From contig JAIRXB010000019.1 of assembly GCA_031268535.1 (NCBI GenBank), positions 1 to 49,640 on the forward strand: a DNA stretch of 49,640 bases, written 5' to 3'. Shown one piece after another: positions 1-8,185 of this stretch. Position 1 is the stretch's first letter. The number at the start of each line of letters is the position of its first letter. Made by a program: the position numbers and the translations under genes. The notes beneath the pieces are model-generated. The model saw nothing but the letters and a program-made list of their open reading frames with translations. It had not been told where the DNA came from and did not search any database. This DNA is from Puniceicoccales bacterium. Lineage in GTDB: Bacteria > Verrucomicrobiota > Verrucomicrobiia > Opitutales > JAIRLM01.

Positions 1-416
1 GCCGAACCGTTCGCCAAGATCGCCGTGGCCCCCGGGGCGGCGGTGGTGATGGAAAATTCTCCGCCGTCGTGCTTTACGCTAAAAGATATGGGGGAGTTTC
101 CCGAAAATGTTAGGGCGCCGCCACTCTTGCCTTTGGCACCATTTTGCCGGCGGCCGTGTTGCGCAGCGCCAATCTGCCGCTCTGTCCTTAGCCGCAGAAA
201 ATTTTCACGTTCCCAGTGGGACCGGACCGCTTGCGGCGATGAGCTCTATGGGGTCGCCTGCAAAATCTTGCGGCGAGATGTGATGTGATCGCTGCGTTGA
301 AAATTGCCGCTGGGGGAGTCGATGGCGTAGGAGCCGCCGAATAGGCTCTAGGGGAAGGACATGCAGCCGACGGCTGCCGCAAGCGCCATTGCGCGCCATT
401 TGCTTTTTGCATCCAT
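1..416 (-). pseudogene. Degenerate reading frame downstream of rfaE2
   Basis: Starting three bases after the rfaE2 stop, an ATG (414-416 on the minus strand) opens a 22-codon frame reading MDAKSKWRAMALAAAVGC..., with a basic start and hydrophobic core like a secretion or lipoprotein signal. It stops at TAG (348-350). The same frame continues in a coding-like way (SLFGGSYAIDSPSGNFQRSD...) to another stop near 256, while a different frame carries DPIELIAASGPVPLGT. No single frame stays open to the window edge. This fits an exported or envelope protein gene of the rfaE2 operon broken by a nonsense codon and frameshifts. It could also be noncoding. No family was recognised. Confidence 0.35.
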
Positions 417-419
417 CGG

Positions 420-971
420 CTAGGGCGAGCCTAGGGAGCCGCCATCTCCTTTGCCGCCATTTTGTTGGGCATCGCCACGCTGACGTAATATTTTTGCCAC
501 CGTTGAAGTTGTGCTAAATCCGCTAAGGAAATTTACAAATTCTATTTTTGCGCCGACGGATTTCAGGGCTCGAAGCTCGTCAGAGTCTAAGTCGGAGACT
601 GTCCTGTCCGATGCGCGCACGTAAACGTCGGGAGAAAGTGCACGAATTTCTTCCACTATGCGGGTGCCGTCAAAGATAAACACGCCGTCCACAAACCGCA
701 ATGAGCTAAGGGCATAGGCGCGCATGGTTTGGTCAATGATTGGCCTATGGGGCCCCTTTAGGGTTCGAACGCTGCCGTCCGAATTGAGTGCCACCAGGAG
801 TTTGTCGCTGAATCGGGCGGCCTGCTCCAGAAGGAAAATGTGCCCAGGGTGCAGCAGGTCGAAGCAGCCATTTGTCAGTGTGACGCGGTTGCCGAGCCGT
901 TTCCACGATTCTCGCAGTGCGCAAATGTGTTTGAACGATGGAATTTCCCATCGCCATTCGTTGCCACTCAT
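420..971 (-). CDS. rfaE2: D-glycero-beta-D-manno-heptose 1-phosphate adenylyltransferase (RfaE2)
   Basis: A 183-residue cytidylyltransferase-fold protein that would transfer AMP to heptose 1-phosphate to make ADP-heptose for the LPS inner core. The signature NGCFDLLHPGH (about residues 34-44) contains the HxGH nucleotidyltransferase motif, and the C-terminal part (FSGFSTTSTVAKIL) matches the end of this family. The ATG at 971 overlaps the recJ stop as ATGA, so translation is probably coupled to recJ. The longer frame upstream lies inside recJ and is rejected. The kinase half of the classical HldE bifunctional enzyme is a separate gene (4092-5081), so the two activities are split here. The residues after the catalytic core (GDAQQNGGKGDGG) look like a disordered tail. 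Confidence 0.9.
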   Translation of the reverse strand: MSGNEWRWEIPSFKHICALRESWKRLGNRVTLTNGCFDLLHPGHIFLLEQAARFSDKLLVALNSDGSVRTLKGPHRPIIDQTMRAYALSSLRFVDGVFIFDGTRIVEEIRALSPDVYVRASDRTVSDLDSDELRALKSVGAKIEFVNFLSGFSTTSTVAKILRQRGDAQQNGGKGDGGSLGSP

Positions 972-2767
972 CGCTCGCAGCTTACGTGATCTACGGCCGC
1001 GGCGCAGACGCTGCCGTGCTGCGGCGCAACTTTTCCGCAGTTGCCTTTGCGAAAATCTATCAGTTCGGCCTGCACGACCCTGTTGCCATCTCGGCAAAAG
1101 AGGCCGAGACGGACGGCGATGTCGCACGGTTGCTGCAGCGGAAGCGCGTCGGAGCGGCTCCAGGCAACTCCACGCACGATGCCGTCGCCTCCGCGAAATG
1201 CAAAATTGAAGTGTTGGCCGCGACTGCCAAATATTCGCGCCTGCGACAAAAAGCGGACGCCGCGAATGGCGAAAATCGGCTGCTGATTTCCGCTGCCGTA
1301 TGGCTCCAATTTGCGAAGCTGGTGCACAAATGCTTCCGTAACGTCACTGGGTTCTATCCATTCGGCGATCTCCAAGTCGTTGGCGACGTCGATAATTTTC
1401 AGCGCCTCACTGACATGAACTTCAAACGCTTCGCGAAATCTATCCACATTGCAGGCCGGCATGCCGATGCCGGCGGCTAGCGGATGTCCGCCCCAGGCTC
1501 CAAGATAGCTGGAGCATTTCGATAGCAAGTCGACTAGGTTAAGGCCGTTTACGCAGCGCCCAGAGCCCTTCGCCGTGTTATTGCCATCCTTGCTGAGGAC
1601 GACGCACGGTTTTCTGTAGCGCTGCATAAGTTTGCCGGCCACAATGCCTATGACGCCGGTGTGCCAGCTGTCGTTGAATAGGACTATGGAGTTGCTGCCG
1701 GCGTAGTTGTCGTCGACCATGCGGCTCGCTTCCTCCGTTATTTCGGACTCTATGCGCTGCCGTTCGGCGTTCATCTTTGTCAGCTGGTCAGCTATCTCTT
1801 TCGCCCTGTCGAAGTCCTCCGTTAAAAACATCTCCACCGGCAACGTTGCGTCCGCAATGCGGCCGCTGGCGTTAATGCGTGGACAAACCTTAAAGGAAAG
1901 GTCCGTGGCGCTAAATGTTTTTCCGCGTTCGGCTATTACCTGCTCCACTATGGCCCGCGTGCCAACGCGCCAAGGATTTTGCAATTCCTTGAGGCCGTGG
2001 CGCACGAAAATTCTATTTTCGCCGACAAGTGGAACTACGTCCGCTACGGTGGCTAGGGTTACGAGGTCCAATTGGCCGCGAAGATTGTAGGTGAGGGCTT
2101 TGCCGTTACCCATTTCCCGTAAAATTTTGAGCAATCCGTAGATGCATTTGAAAACCAATCCGCCTGTGCAGAAAATTTCGTTATTCGATCCTTCGCTGCC
2201 GCAAAAGGCGTTAGGGTTTACCAGCAGCAGTCCATCGTCTATGGGGCGCGTCGCGCGGTGGTGATCTATTACGATCGGTAAGCTGCCGCGTTCGCGAACC
2301 CACTGAAGCTGCTCCGTCGAGTTTGTGGCGCAGTCTAGGGCTATGAAAATGTCTGGCGCACCATTGGAAAATGTCCGCTCGAGGACCGGCTGCGACAGTC
2401 CGTAGCCCTCCGTAAATCGACGCGGTATGTAGTAGTTGACCGAGGCGCCAAAGTGCCGAAGCGCATAAACCATCAGAGCCGTCGACGTGATGCCGTCCAC
2501 GTCGTAGTCGCCGATGACGGCGATGGATTCACCGTTCTCAATGGCCAACGCAAGCCGTTCCATTGACTTTTTCAGCCGTGGAATTTTAAATGGATCCTCC
2601 AGATTGCTCAGATGCGGCTCCAAAAAAAACCTTGCCGAGCGGGGATCTCCGTGGCCACGAGCGGCAAGCAGCTTTGCGGAAATTTTCGGAATGCGCAGCA
2701 AATGGCTAAGTCTTTCCACCTCAACTGGATCGACGGCCAGCTCCTTCCAATTCAATGACCCATACAT
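968..2767 (-). CDS. recJ: Single-stranded-DNA-specific exonuclease RecJ
   Basis: A 599-residue DHH-superfamily 5'-3' exonuclease acting on single-stranded DNA in recombination and mismatch repair. Visible motifs are GDYDVDG (residues 86-92), LDC (145-146 region) and DHH (168-170), which supply the metal ligands of the DHH domain. They are followed by the DHHA1 domain with GSGRCVNGLNLVDLL and GGHPLAAGIGM, and a C-terminal OB-like part. The length is normal for RecJ. The ATG at 2767 has no convincing Shine-Dalgarno sequence. The gene is divergent from marC (86 bp apart), so both promoters should lie in that gap, and it is followed with ATGA overlap by rfaE2. Confidence 0.95.
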   Translation of the reverse strand: MYGSLNWKELAVDPVEVERLSHLLRIPKISAKLLAARGHGDPRSARFFLEPHLSNLEDPFKIPRLKKSMERLALAIENGESIAVIGDYDVDGITSTALMVYALRHFGASVNYYIPRRFTEGYGLSQPVLERTFSNGAPDIFIALDCATNSTEQLQWVRERGSLPIVIDHHRATRPIDDGLLLVNPNAFCGSEGSNNEIFCTGGLVFKCIYGLLKILREMGNGKALTYNLRGQLDLVTLATVADVVPLVGENRIFVRHGLKELQNPWRVGTRAIVEQVIAERGKTFSATDLSFKVCPRINASGRIADATLPVEMFLTEDFDRAKEIADQLTKMNAERQRIESEITEEASRMVDDNYAGSNSIVLFNDSWHTGVIGIVAGKLMQRYRKPCVVLSKDGNNTAKGSGRCVNGLNLVDLLSKCSSYLGAWGGHPLAAGIGMPACNVDRFREAFEVHVSEALKIIDVANDLEIAEWIEPSDVTEAFVHQLRKLEPYGSGNQQPIFAIRGVRFLSQARIFGSRGQHFNFAFRGGDGIVRGVAWSRSDALPLQQPCDIAVRLGLFCRDGNRVVQAELIDFRKGNCGKVAPQHGSVCAAAVDHVSCER

Positions 2768-2853
2768 TTTTTCGAAAAGTACTCACGGTCCATTGCACTT
2801 GCAACTACTAATTTATCCTTTACTCGGTAAGGATTTTTAAAAGCCTCCCGCCC

Positions 2854-3480
2854 ATGGCGGCCGTTTTCAGCAGCTTTCTTAAGTTATTCATCGTGGCGTC
2901 GCCGCCATCGGCGGTGGCCGTATTGCTTGCGCTGACGGCGCGCCATAGCGATGGCGAGCGCATGCGCGCTGCGTCAATCTCCTGTGCGGTTGCATTTTCC
3001 GTATTGATCTGCGTTGCGCTGACCGGTCCGTTGATCTTTGACTTTTTTGGCGTATCGCTGCAGGCCTTCAAGGTCGCAGGCGGACTTTTCCTTGTCTACG
3101 TTGGCGTAGGGACCATTTCCGGAAGTGGCGGTGGCGAAATGGAAAAGAGCGGATCTTCAAAGCCGCCGGATATTTTTTCTTTCGCCATCACTCCACTTGG
3201 TGTGCCACTAATCTGCGGTCCCGGAATGATCTCGACTGTCCTGCTTTTCGGCTTAGATATGGCTGGAATTTCCGGTCGACTCTCCCTGTGCCTGTCTTTG
3301 GTGCTTACATTTGCCCTGCTCTACTCCATATTGCTGCTCTGCTCGAAATTTGCTTCGAAGATTCCTCCGTTCGCCCTGGATTTGGCCAGCAAATTGACTG
3401 GCGTGTTCATTCTGTCCCTTGGTTCGTCAATTGTGCTTAGCGGCATTAGCGTTTTCCTGCAGCGGGGAGCAGCCGCATAG
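2854..3480 (+). CDS. MarC family integral membrane protein
   Basis: A 208-residue hydrophobic protein with about six membrane segments, matching the MarC family (YhgN/MarC/SnatA-like) in size and pattern. It has the N-terminal LFIVASPPSAVAVLLALTA, a central SFAITPLGVPLICGPGMIS (family motif with PL..PGPG) and a C-terminal GVFILSLGSSIVLSGI. Family members are inner-membrane proteins; some transport small neutral amino acids, but the function of most is unknown. The ATG at 2854 was chosen as the first in frame. Its 3' end overlaps the convergent minus-strand gene at 3427-4107 by 54 bp. Confidence 0.85.
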   Translation: MAAVFSSFLKLFIVASPPSAVAVLLALTARHSDGERMRAASISCAVAFSVLICVALTGPLIFDFFGVSLQAFKVAGGLFLVYVGVGTISGSGGGEMEKSGSSKPPDIFSFAITPLGVPLICGPGMISTVLLFGLDMAGISGRLSLCLSLVLTFALLYSILLLCSKFASKIPPFALDLASKLTGVFILSLGSSIVLSGISVFLQRGAAA

Positions 3481-4107
3481 GCAGCCAGCGCGCGCGAAGT
3501 CGTGTAAATCGCAGAGAAGGGAGAGGGCGCAGCCGATTTCGCCGGTGAAATCGTCGCATGTCCTCCAGCGTGTTCCGTAGGAAATTGCATTTCCTCCGAT
3601 CCGCAAAACGCCTCGCCGCTTTGGCGACGACCACAGGTTAGCGATGGCTAGGCGGTACTCTTCGAAGCGCAAAAAATTTCGAGCCATTAGATGTTCGCTG
3701 CAGCTGACTGCGATGGAGTCTTTTCCTGCGCCATCCTTTGCGGCAATGGCGACTGTCCCAAAAAATTGTCCAATGGCGCTGCAGAATGATTTTCGCCGCA
3801 ACTCCATGCGCAGGTCTTGGGGAAGCGGAGAGTTGGAGATCAGCCTAATGGTGCAGCGATTTCCGGTCGAAGTGGTGGTCCGGCGGCTCATCTGAAATAT
3901 TTCAAATTTTCGCCAGCGGAATGTGCCAGCCGCTAGCAAGCCACGCCCCTTTACCGTTGATTTTGCGCAACCGGAAAGCAATGCGCAGACATCGGCCATG
4001 GATTTTCTTGCCGCTCGCCTCGCCTTTAGGTGACGATGCAGAAGCAGCGCAATGGTGACCGAAAGGACAACCGCAATTGCCGACGGCCCGACTATTGTGG
4101 GGAGCAT
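3427..4107 (-). CDS. Hypothetical membrane-anchored protein
   Basis: An unrecognised 226-residue frame. Residues about 5-25 (IVGPSAIAVVLSVTIALLL) form one strong membrane segment followed by a basic stretch (HRHLKARRAARKS), so it is probably anchored in the inner membrane. The rest is mixed, with several cysteines near the C terminus. The ATG at 4107 lies inside the end of rfaE1 and the two overlap by 16 bp, which suggests one transcript. Its 3' end overlaps the 3' end of marC. Position after an LPS-heptose kinase suggests an envelope role, but nothing in the sequence shows one. The long overlap with marC leaves some doubt about the C-terminal extent. Confidence 0.6.
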   Translation of the reverse strand: MLPTIVGPSAIAVVLSVTIALLLHRHLKARRAARKSMADVCALLSGCAKSTVKGRGLLAAGTFRWRKFEIFQMSRRTTTSTGNRCTIRLISNSPLPQDLRMELRRKSFCSAIGQFFGTVAIAAKDGAGKDSIAVSCSEHLMARNFLRFEEYRLAIANLWSSPKRRGVLRIGGNAISYGTRWRTCDDFTGEIGCALSLLCDLHDFARAGCLCGCSPLQENANAAKHN

Positions 4108-5081
4108 TGCTGCCTGGCTGCGTTCAAAATTTCAGCGGGCGTTGCGACCGCAGTACCAAATTTTCCGACGACGATGCCGGCCGCCGCATTGGCGAAATGC
4201 ACTGCCTCCTCCAGGGAGTGGCCGCTCGCTAGCGCGACGGAAAGTGTGGCAATTACGGTGTCTCCGGCGCCCGATACGTCGAACACCTCTTTGGCTGACG
4301 TCGGCACCTTTTTGGACATTTGCCCGTCCCTGGCAATCAGCATGCCTTCGGGGCCGAGCGTGATGACCAAATTTTTTACGGCATGTTTGCCGTAAATTGC
4401 TTTGCAGGTTAGCGGCCAATTGGGAGTTCCATGCGGGTCGTGGCCGGACATGACCCTAGCTTCGGCGGCATTCGGAGTGAGCAAATCGGCGCCTCCGTAT
4501 TGGAGCGGCCTGTTTGGTTTTGGATCTGCCGCCACAAAGCAGGATTTAGCTTTGGCGGCCTTGATGATGCGATTAATCACCGGCTGCGTCAGGGTGCCTT
4601 TGGCGTAGTCGGAGAGGATTAGCACGTCGGCGCTGTCAAGTGCCTTTTCGATCAAATCGAGGTGGTGCGCCTTGTTGACGGCGTAGCTGTCGGCGGGACG
4701 CTCTCTGTCTACGCGGCACACCTGCTGCCGTCCGGCGACGATGCGCGTTTTGCAAATTGTAGAAATTGAAGATTCGTGAAAGGATCCGTCGAAGAGAATA
4801 TTACATTCCGCCAGCAGATTTTGGAGTCGGTCGCCCATTTGGTCATTGCCGACCAGTCCGGCCACCTCGACCATGACGCCGAGGGCTGCGAGATTTCTCG
4901 CCACGTTGGCGGCGCCTCCAAGCATCCACACGTCTTCGCGCGCCAACACTACCGGAACTGGAGCTTCAGGAGAGAGGCGGTAGACGTCTCCGATGACGTA
5001 GTGGTCCAGCATCACGTCGCCAAAGACCAGGACGCGTAGCCCGCTGGCCCTATTTAAAATCGCCTGCAGAAGCGTTTGCAT
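4092..5081 (-). CDS. rfaE1: D-glycero-beta-D-manno-heptose-7-phosphate kinase (RfaE1)
   Basis: A PfkB/ribokinase-family sugar kinase of 329 residues that phosphorylates heptose 7-phosphate at C1 in ADP-heptose synthesis. The N-terminal VLVFGDVMLDHYVIGDVYRL and EAPVPVV match the HldE kinase domain. Substrate- and nucleotide-binding parts include GGAANVARNLAALG, and the catalytic FDVSGAGDTV is near the end. The ATG at 5081 gives an N terminus like known RfaE1 proteins; an in-frame TTG at 5117 would add 12 residues. It overlaps the following membrane-protein gene by 16 bp. Together with rfaE2 at 420-971 it supplies both activities that many bacteria carry as one fused HldE. Confidence 0.92.
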   Translation of the reverse strand: MQTLLQAILNRASGLRVLVFGDVMLDHYVIGDVYRLSPEAPVPVVLAREDVWMLGGAANVARNLAALGVMVEVAGLVGNDQMGDRLQNLLAECNILFDGSFHESSISTICKTRIVAGRQQVCRVDRERPADSYAVNKAHHLDLIEKALDSADVLILSDYAKGTLTQPVINRIIKAAKAKSCFVAADPKPNRPLQYGGADLLTPNAAEARVMSGHDPHGTPNWPLTCKAIYGKHAVKNLVITLGPEGMLIARDGQMSKKVPTSAKEVFDVSGAGDTVIATLSVALASGHSLEEAVHFANAAAGIVVGKFGTAVATPAEILNAARQQCSPQ

Positions 5082-5165
5082 GCGCAGCCGTTTATGGGAT
5101 ACATTTACAAAGAGCAACTCTTTTTTGCTGCCGGCGTCCGCCGGCTGGCGAAAAATTGGACGCCT

Positions 5166-5579
5166 CTAGCAGATTTTTCGCGAAATGTCATGGATCTTGT
5201 GGGCGATCTGCTCAAACAGTTCGTCGCGCGGGTGGTTCAGGGCAAAAAAAATGGCGCGAACGGAGCCGTAGTTTAGCGTTTTCAAAAAAGCGATGCGCAT
5301 TTTTAGCGTTGGACCTTTTATGCGCAAGTAGGTGGCAATGGCAGTGCATAGGATTTCGCGTCCGCCGGAATGTATTAGTTCGTTCTTAATTTTGCTGTGC
5401 CGGTGCATAGAATTTTCCGAATTCACTCCTTCCATAATTGCGTCGCAGCCTGCGGAAAAAAGTTCCAACTCAGCATTCGACAATGTGCCTTCAAGGGGGC
5501 CCATGGCCAAATGATAAATTTTGCCAATGGGGCGCGCAATGTGAATTTTGGCGCATCCATCTATTGCGTTCGGAAGCAA
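5166..5579 (-). CDS. Hypothetical protein upstream of rfaE1
   Basis: A 137-residue frame with no family I recognise. The sequence is coding-like and has no evident membrane segment or signal peptide. The first start is a TTG at 5579; an ATG at 5504 (residue 26, MGPLEGTLSN...) is an alternative. The segment IHIARPIGKIYHLAMGPLEG between them reads like real protein, so the longer form is listed. No Shine-Dalgarno is visible at either. It ends 84 bp before the rfaE1 ATG on the same strand and may be in its operon. A run of ten T just upstream (about 5585-5594) makes an indel near the start possible. Confidence 0.5.
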   Translation of the reverse strand: MLPNAIDGCAKIHIARPIGKIYHLAMGPLEGTLSNAELELFSAGCDAIMEGVNSENSMHRHSKIKNELIHSGGREILCTAIATYLRIKGPTLKMRIAFLKTLNYGSVRAIFFALNHPRDELFEQIAHKIHDISRKIC

Positions 5580-5643
5580 AGAATTTTTTTTTTGCGTTTG
5601 AAGGATTTTTTTGGGCCCGGAGCGGCGGCCGAACAGGCGAAGT

Positions 5644-5667
5644 TGCCTAGTGGCGACACGCTAGGCA
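5644..5667. terminator. Inverted repeat between CoA-transferase and the 137-residue gene
   Basis: The arms TGCCTAG and CTAGGCA pair perfectly (7 bp) around a 10-base loop. On the minus strand this sits about 100 bp past the CoA-transferase stop, between it and the next minus-strand gene. There is no long U tract directly after it on that strand, so a factor-independent terminator is only a possibility; it could instead be an operator-like palindrome. Confidence 0.3.
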
Positions 5668-5766
5668 GATGGATTTTGCCTAAGTTAAACGTTCGTTGAT
5701 CATTTGGCCATAGGCGCGCAATTTTTTGCCGATCTTTGCCGCCAAATTGGAATTCTAATGGGCACC

Positions 5767-7335
5767 CTAGGACTCTTCTGTGGAGGGGCGCATCGAGCCG
5801 GTTTTTGCGTAGGCTCTATGGACTGCAAATGCGCGGTCAATGTCAATGCCTACGCGCCCTTCGGGGCTGTGATTCATGGCGTCCAGCAGCATTGGGCGAA
5901 AGTCTGGGTGGGCGCAATTGTCAATGATTAGTTTGGCCCTTTCACGCGGCCCTCTGCCGCGCAAATCCGCAATGCCCCACTCCGTTGCAAAAATTTGCGT
6001 ATCGTGCTCCGTGTGGTCAATGTGCGAGCAAAGTGGGACAACGCAGCTAACGGAGCCGCCCTTAGCTATGGATGGCGTTGCGAAAATTGATATGCAGCAG
6101 TTGCGCGTAAAGTCGCCTGAACCTCCTATGCCGTTAATTATGTGGGATCCGCACACGTGTGTGCTATTCACGTTTCCCCAGATGTCCACCTCAAGGGCCG
6201 TATTAATGCCTATTAGCCCTAGTCGGCGAATTACTTCCGGATGGTTCGTGATTTCCTGCGGTCTCAGCACAAGTTTTCTTCTGTAGGTGGCCAGATCTCC
6301 ATAGACGCGCTGCAGCACGTTTGGAGATAGGGCAAGGCCGGCGCTGCTGGCGAAGCGAATTTGTCCAGATTCGATGCCTTCGAATGCCGTGTCCTGGAGC
6401 AATTCGGAGTACATGTCGAATGGTGGAAAGGCCTGATTCGAGCACAGTTCAGCCATTAGCGCATTTGACACATTCCCGACGCCCGCCTGGAGCGGCAAAA
6501 ATTCTGGCGGAATGCGCCCCTTTAGCCGTTCGTTTAGGAGAAACTCCACGATGTTGCCGCCAATTTTTTTGGATATGTCGTCGACCGGTTGAAATGGCGG
6601 AGGGGCGTCGGGCATGTTTGTGCGCACCACGGCGATAATTTTCTTTGGATCAACCTGCAGCAGCGTGGCTCCAATGCGGTCTGATGAGCGATAGATCGGC
6701 ACTTCCCGCGTGTTTGGAGGGGCGGCTAGCTCGTATATGTCGTGTAGCCCTTCCAGGCTGTCTGGGTGGTAGGCGTTTATTTCAATGATGATGGCCCGCG
6801 CAAGCCTGGCGAAGGTTGGCACTGCACCAACGGAGCTGGTGAGTAAAATTCTGCCGTCTCCACTGACGGCGGCCGCTTCAAATATGGCGAAGTCTATGGC
6901 GCCCAGTGCGCCCGATTTGAGCAGCGGCATCATGGTGGACAGGTGCATGTCCACAAACTCCACGGAGCGGCAGTTGATCTGTTTGCGCAGCGTTGAGCTG
7001 GATTGGTATGGGACGCGGTAGGAGATTGCTCCTACGGACGCCAGTGCCTCGTCCACGTTGGCGTCCGTTGATGCACTTGAAAGTAGGCGAATGCGGAATG
7101 GATCTCCTGGGCCGTTCCCAATTCTGTCGGCAAGCGCCCTAGTTACCGCCTTTACGGATCCTGCCGGAGTAAATCCACCTACGGCTATTGTTTGCCCAGT
7201 GCGGATTAGTGACGCGGCTTCGTCTGCTGATAGTTCTTGAAATCTGTCTGCGCTAAAATGCACGGGCTTGTAGTAGGAGCAATTGGCGGCAGCGAAAAGA
7301 CAATTCGCGGTGGAGATCTTTTGCCTTTTAGCCAT
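5767..7335 (-). CDS. Acetyl-CoA hydrolase / succinyl-CoA:acetate CoA-transferase family protein
   Basis: A 522-residue class I CoA-transferase of the Ach1/Cat1 family, moving CoA between acetate and another acid or hydrolysing acetyl-CoA. The CoA-transferase catalytic glutamate is seen in MYSELLQD (Glu about 311). The conserved NTALEVDIWGNVNST and the glycine-rich GIGGSGDFTRN of the oxyanion/CoA site follow, with a C-terminal EWGIADLRGR typical of the family. The ATG at 7335 is clear. It is divergent from the sigma factor gene 41 bp away, so the promoters overlap or lie close. With PFOR and AdhE elsewhere in the window it fits acetate formation or succinyl-CoA exchange in fermentation. Acceptor specificity cannot be told from sequence. 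Confidence 0.88.
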   Translation of the reverse strand: MAKRQKISTANCLFAAANCSYYKPVHFSADRFQELSADEAASLIRTGQTIAVGGFTPAGSVKAVTRALADRIGNGPGDPFRIRLLSSASTDANVDEALASVGAISYRVPYQSSSTLRKQINCRSVEFVDMHLSTMMPLLKSGALGAIDFAIFEAAAVSGDGRILLTSSVGAVPTFARLARAIIIEINAYHPDSLEGLHDIYELAAPPNTREVPIYRSSDRIGATLLQVDPKKIIAVVRTNMPDAPPPFQPVDDISKKIGGNIVEFLLNERLKGRIPPEFLPLQAGVGNVSNALMAELCSNQAFPPFDMYSELLQDTAFEGIESGQIRFASSAGLALSPNVLQRVYGDLATYRRKLVLRPQEITNHPEVIRRLGLIGINTALEVDIWGNVNSTHVCGSHIINGIGGSGDFTRNCCISIFATPSIAKGGSVSCVVPLCSHIDHTEHDTQIFATEWGIADLRGRGPRERAKLIIDNCAHPDFRPMLLDAMNHSPEGRVGIDIDRAFAVHRAYAKTGSMRPSTEES

Positions 7336-7375
7336 TTGCCGTTGCGCATTTCTTTTCGGGTCCTAGCATTGGGTC

Positions 7376-8116
7376 GTGGCGGGTTGCGGAAAATTTGTTG
7401 GCGTGAAAGAGTCTCCAGTCGTCACCCTGTCGCTAGAGGAAGAGCGCAGATTGTTGCAATCAATCAAAACTGGCGATCTCCACGCAAGAGGTCGCATTGC
7501 CCTTTCCCAGGGTGGAATAATTCGCAAGCTCGCGCTGCGCTATGGACGTTTTGGGTTGCCGCTGGACGACCTAATCCAGGAGGGCTATTTGGCGGTTTTC
7601 CATGCGGTGGAGCTTTTCCAGCCGCGCGGGACTACCAGGTTGAGCACCTACGCCACTTGGTGGATCCGCCACTACATGCGCAGGGCGATTGCGTCGCAGC
7701 GCGGCCCAATAAGTTTCCCCATTAACATGCTCAAGGCGGATGGCGGGAAGTTCGTTGCGGAGCGGATCGACGATTGCGGCGGCGACAGCGGCGCAACGCA
7801 AACGCACATTCTGGGGTGCGTGTGCGGAATCATGCGACGACATGACGTTCAGGTTGAACAGCTTGTCGACGTTAGCCAGCCAACCCCGCTGGAGCATATT
7901 ACGTCCAGCTCAATGCGAAACGCAATTCGCATGGGCGTTGAAAAACTGAATGCGGCCGAGGCGCAGGTGATTCGTCTCCGCTACGGCCTGGATGGGTCGG
8001 TGCCGATGACATTGGAGGGCATAGGGCGAAGTCGCGGGATTAGTCGCGAAAGCGTCCGTCTCATGGAGCGCTCCGCTCTGCGAAAACTGCGCGGGCTTTT
8101 CCGTATTCAGGGTTGA
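7376..8116 (+). CDS. RNA polymerase sigma factor, sigma-70 family
   Basis: A 246-residue sigma factor. Region 2 is clear: DDLIQEGYLAVFHAVELF, then FSTYATWW-like RLSTYATWWIRHYMRRAI, which is the -10 recognition and melting helix. Region 4 is seen as TLEGIGRSRGISRESVRLME followed by ALRKLRGLF, the -35-binding helix-turn-helix. Region 1.1 is missing and region 3 is hard to see, with a cysteine-containing insert (residues about 125-165, IDDCGG..GCVCGIM). It is therefore smaller than a housekeeping RpoD and more like an RpoH or group 3/alternative factor. The start is the GTG at 7376; a later GTG at 7403 is possible. Its target genes are not shown by the sequence. Confidence 0.85.
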   Translation: MAGCGKFVGVKESPVVTLSLEEERRLLQSIKTGDLHARGRIALSQGGIIRKLALRYGRFGLPLDDLIQEGYLAVFHAVELFQPRGTTRLSTYATWWIRHYMRRAIASQRGPISFPINMLKADGGKFVAERIDDCGGDSGATQTHILGCVCGIMRRHDVQVEQLVDVSQPTPLEHITSSSMRNAIRMGVEKLNAAEAQVIRLRYGLDGSVPMTLEGIGRSRGISRESVRLMERSALRKLRGLFRIQG

Positions 8117-8185
8117 CGGCCGTTGCGACTCTCCCCGCTGGCGCTCTATGGGTCATGAATTTTGCCGCCATTAGACGATTTGCCA

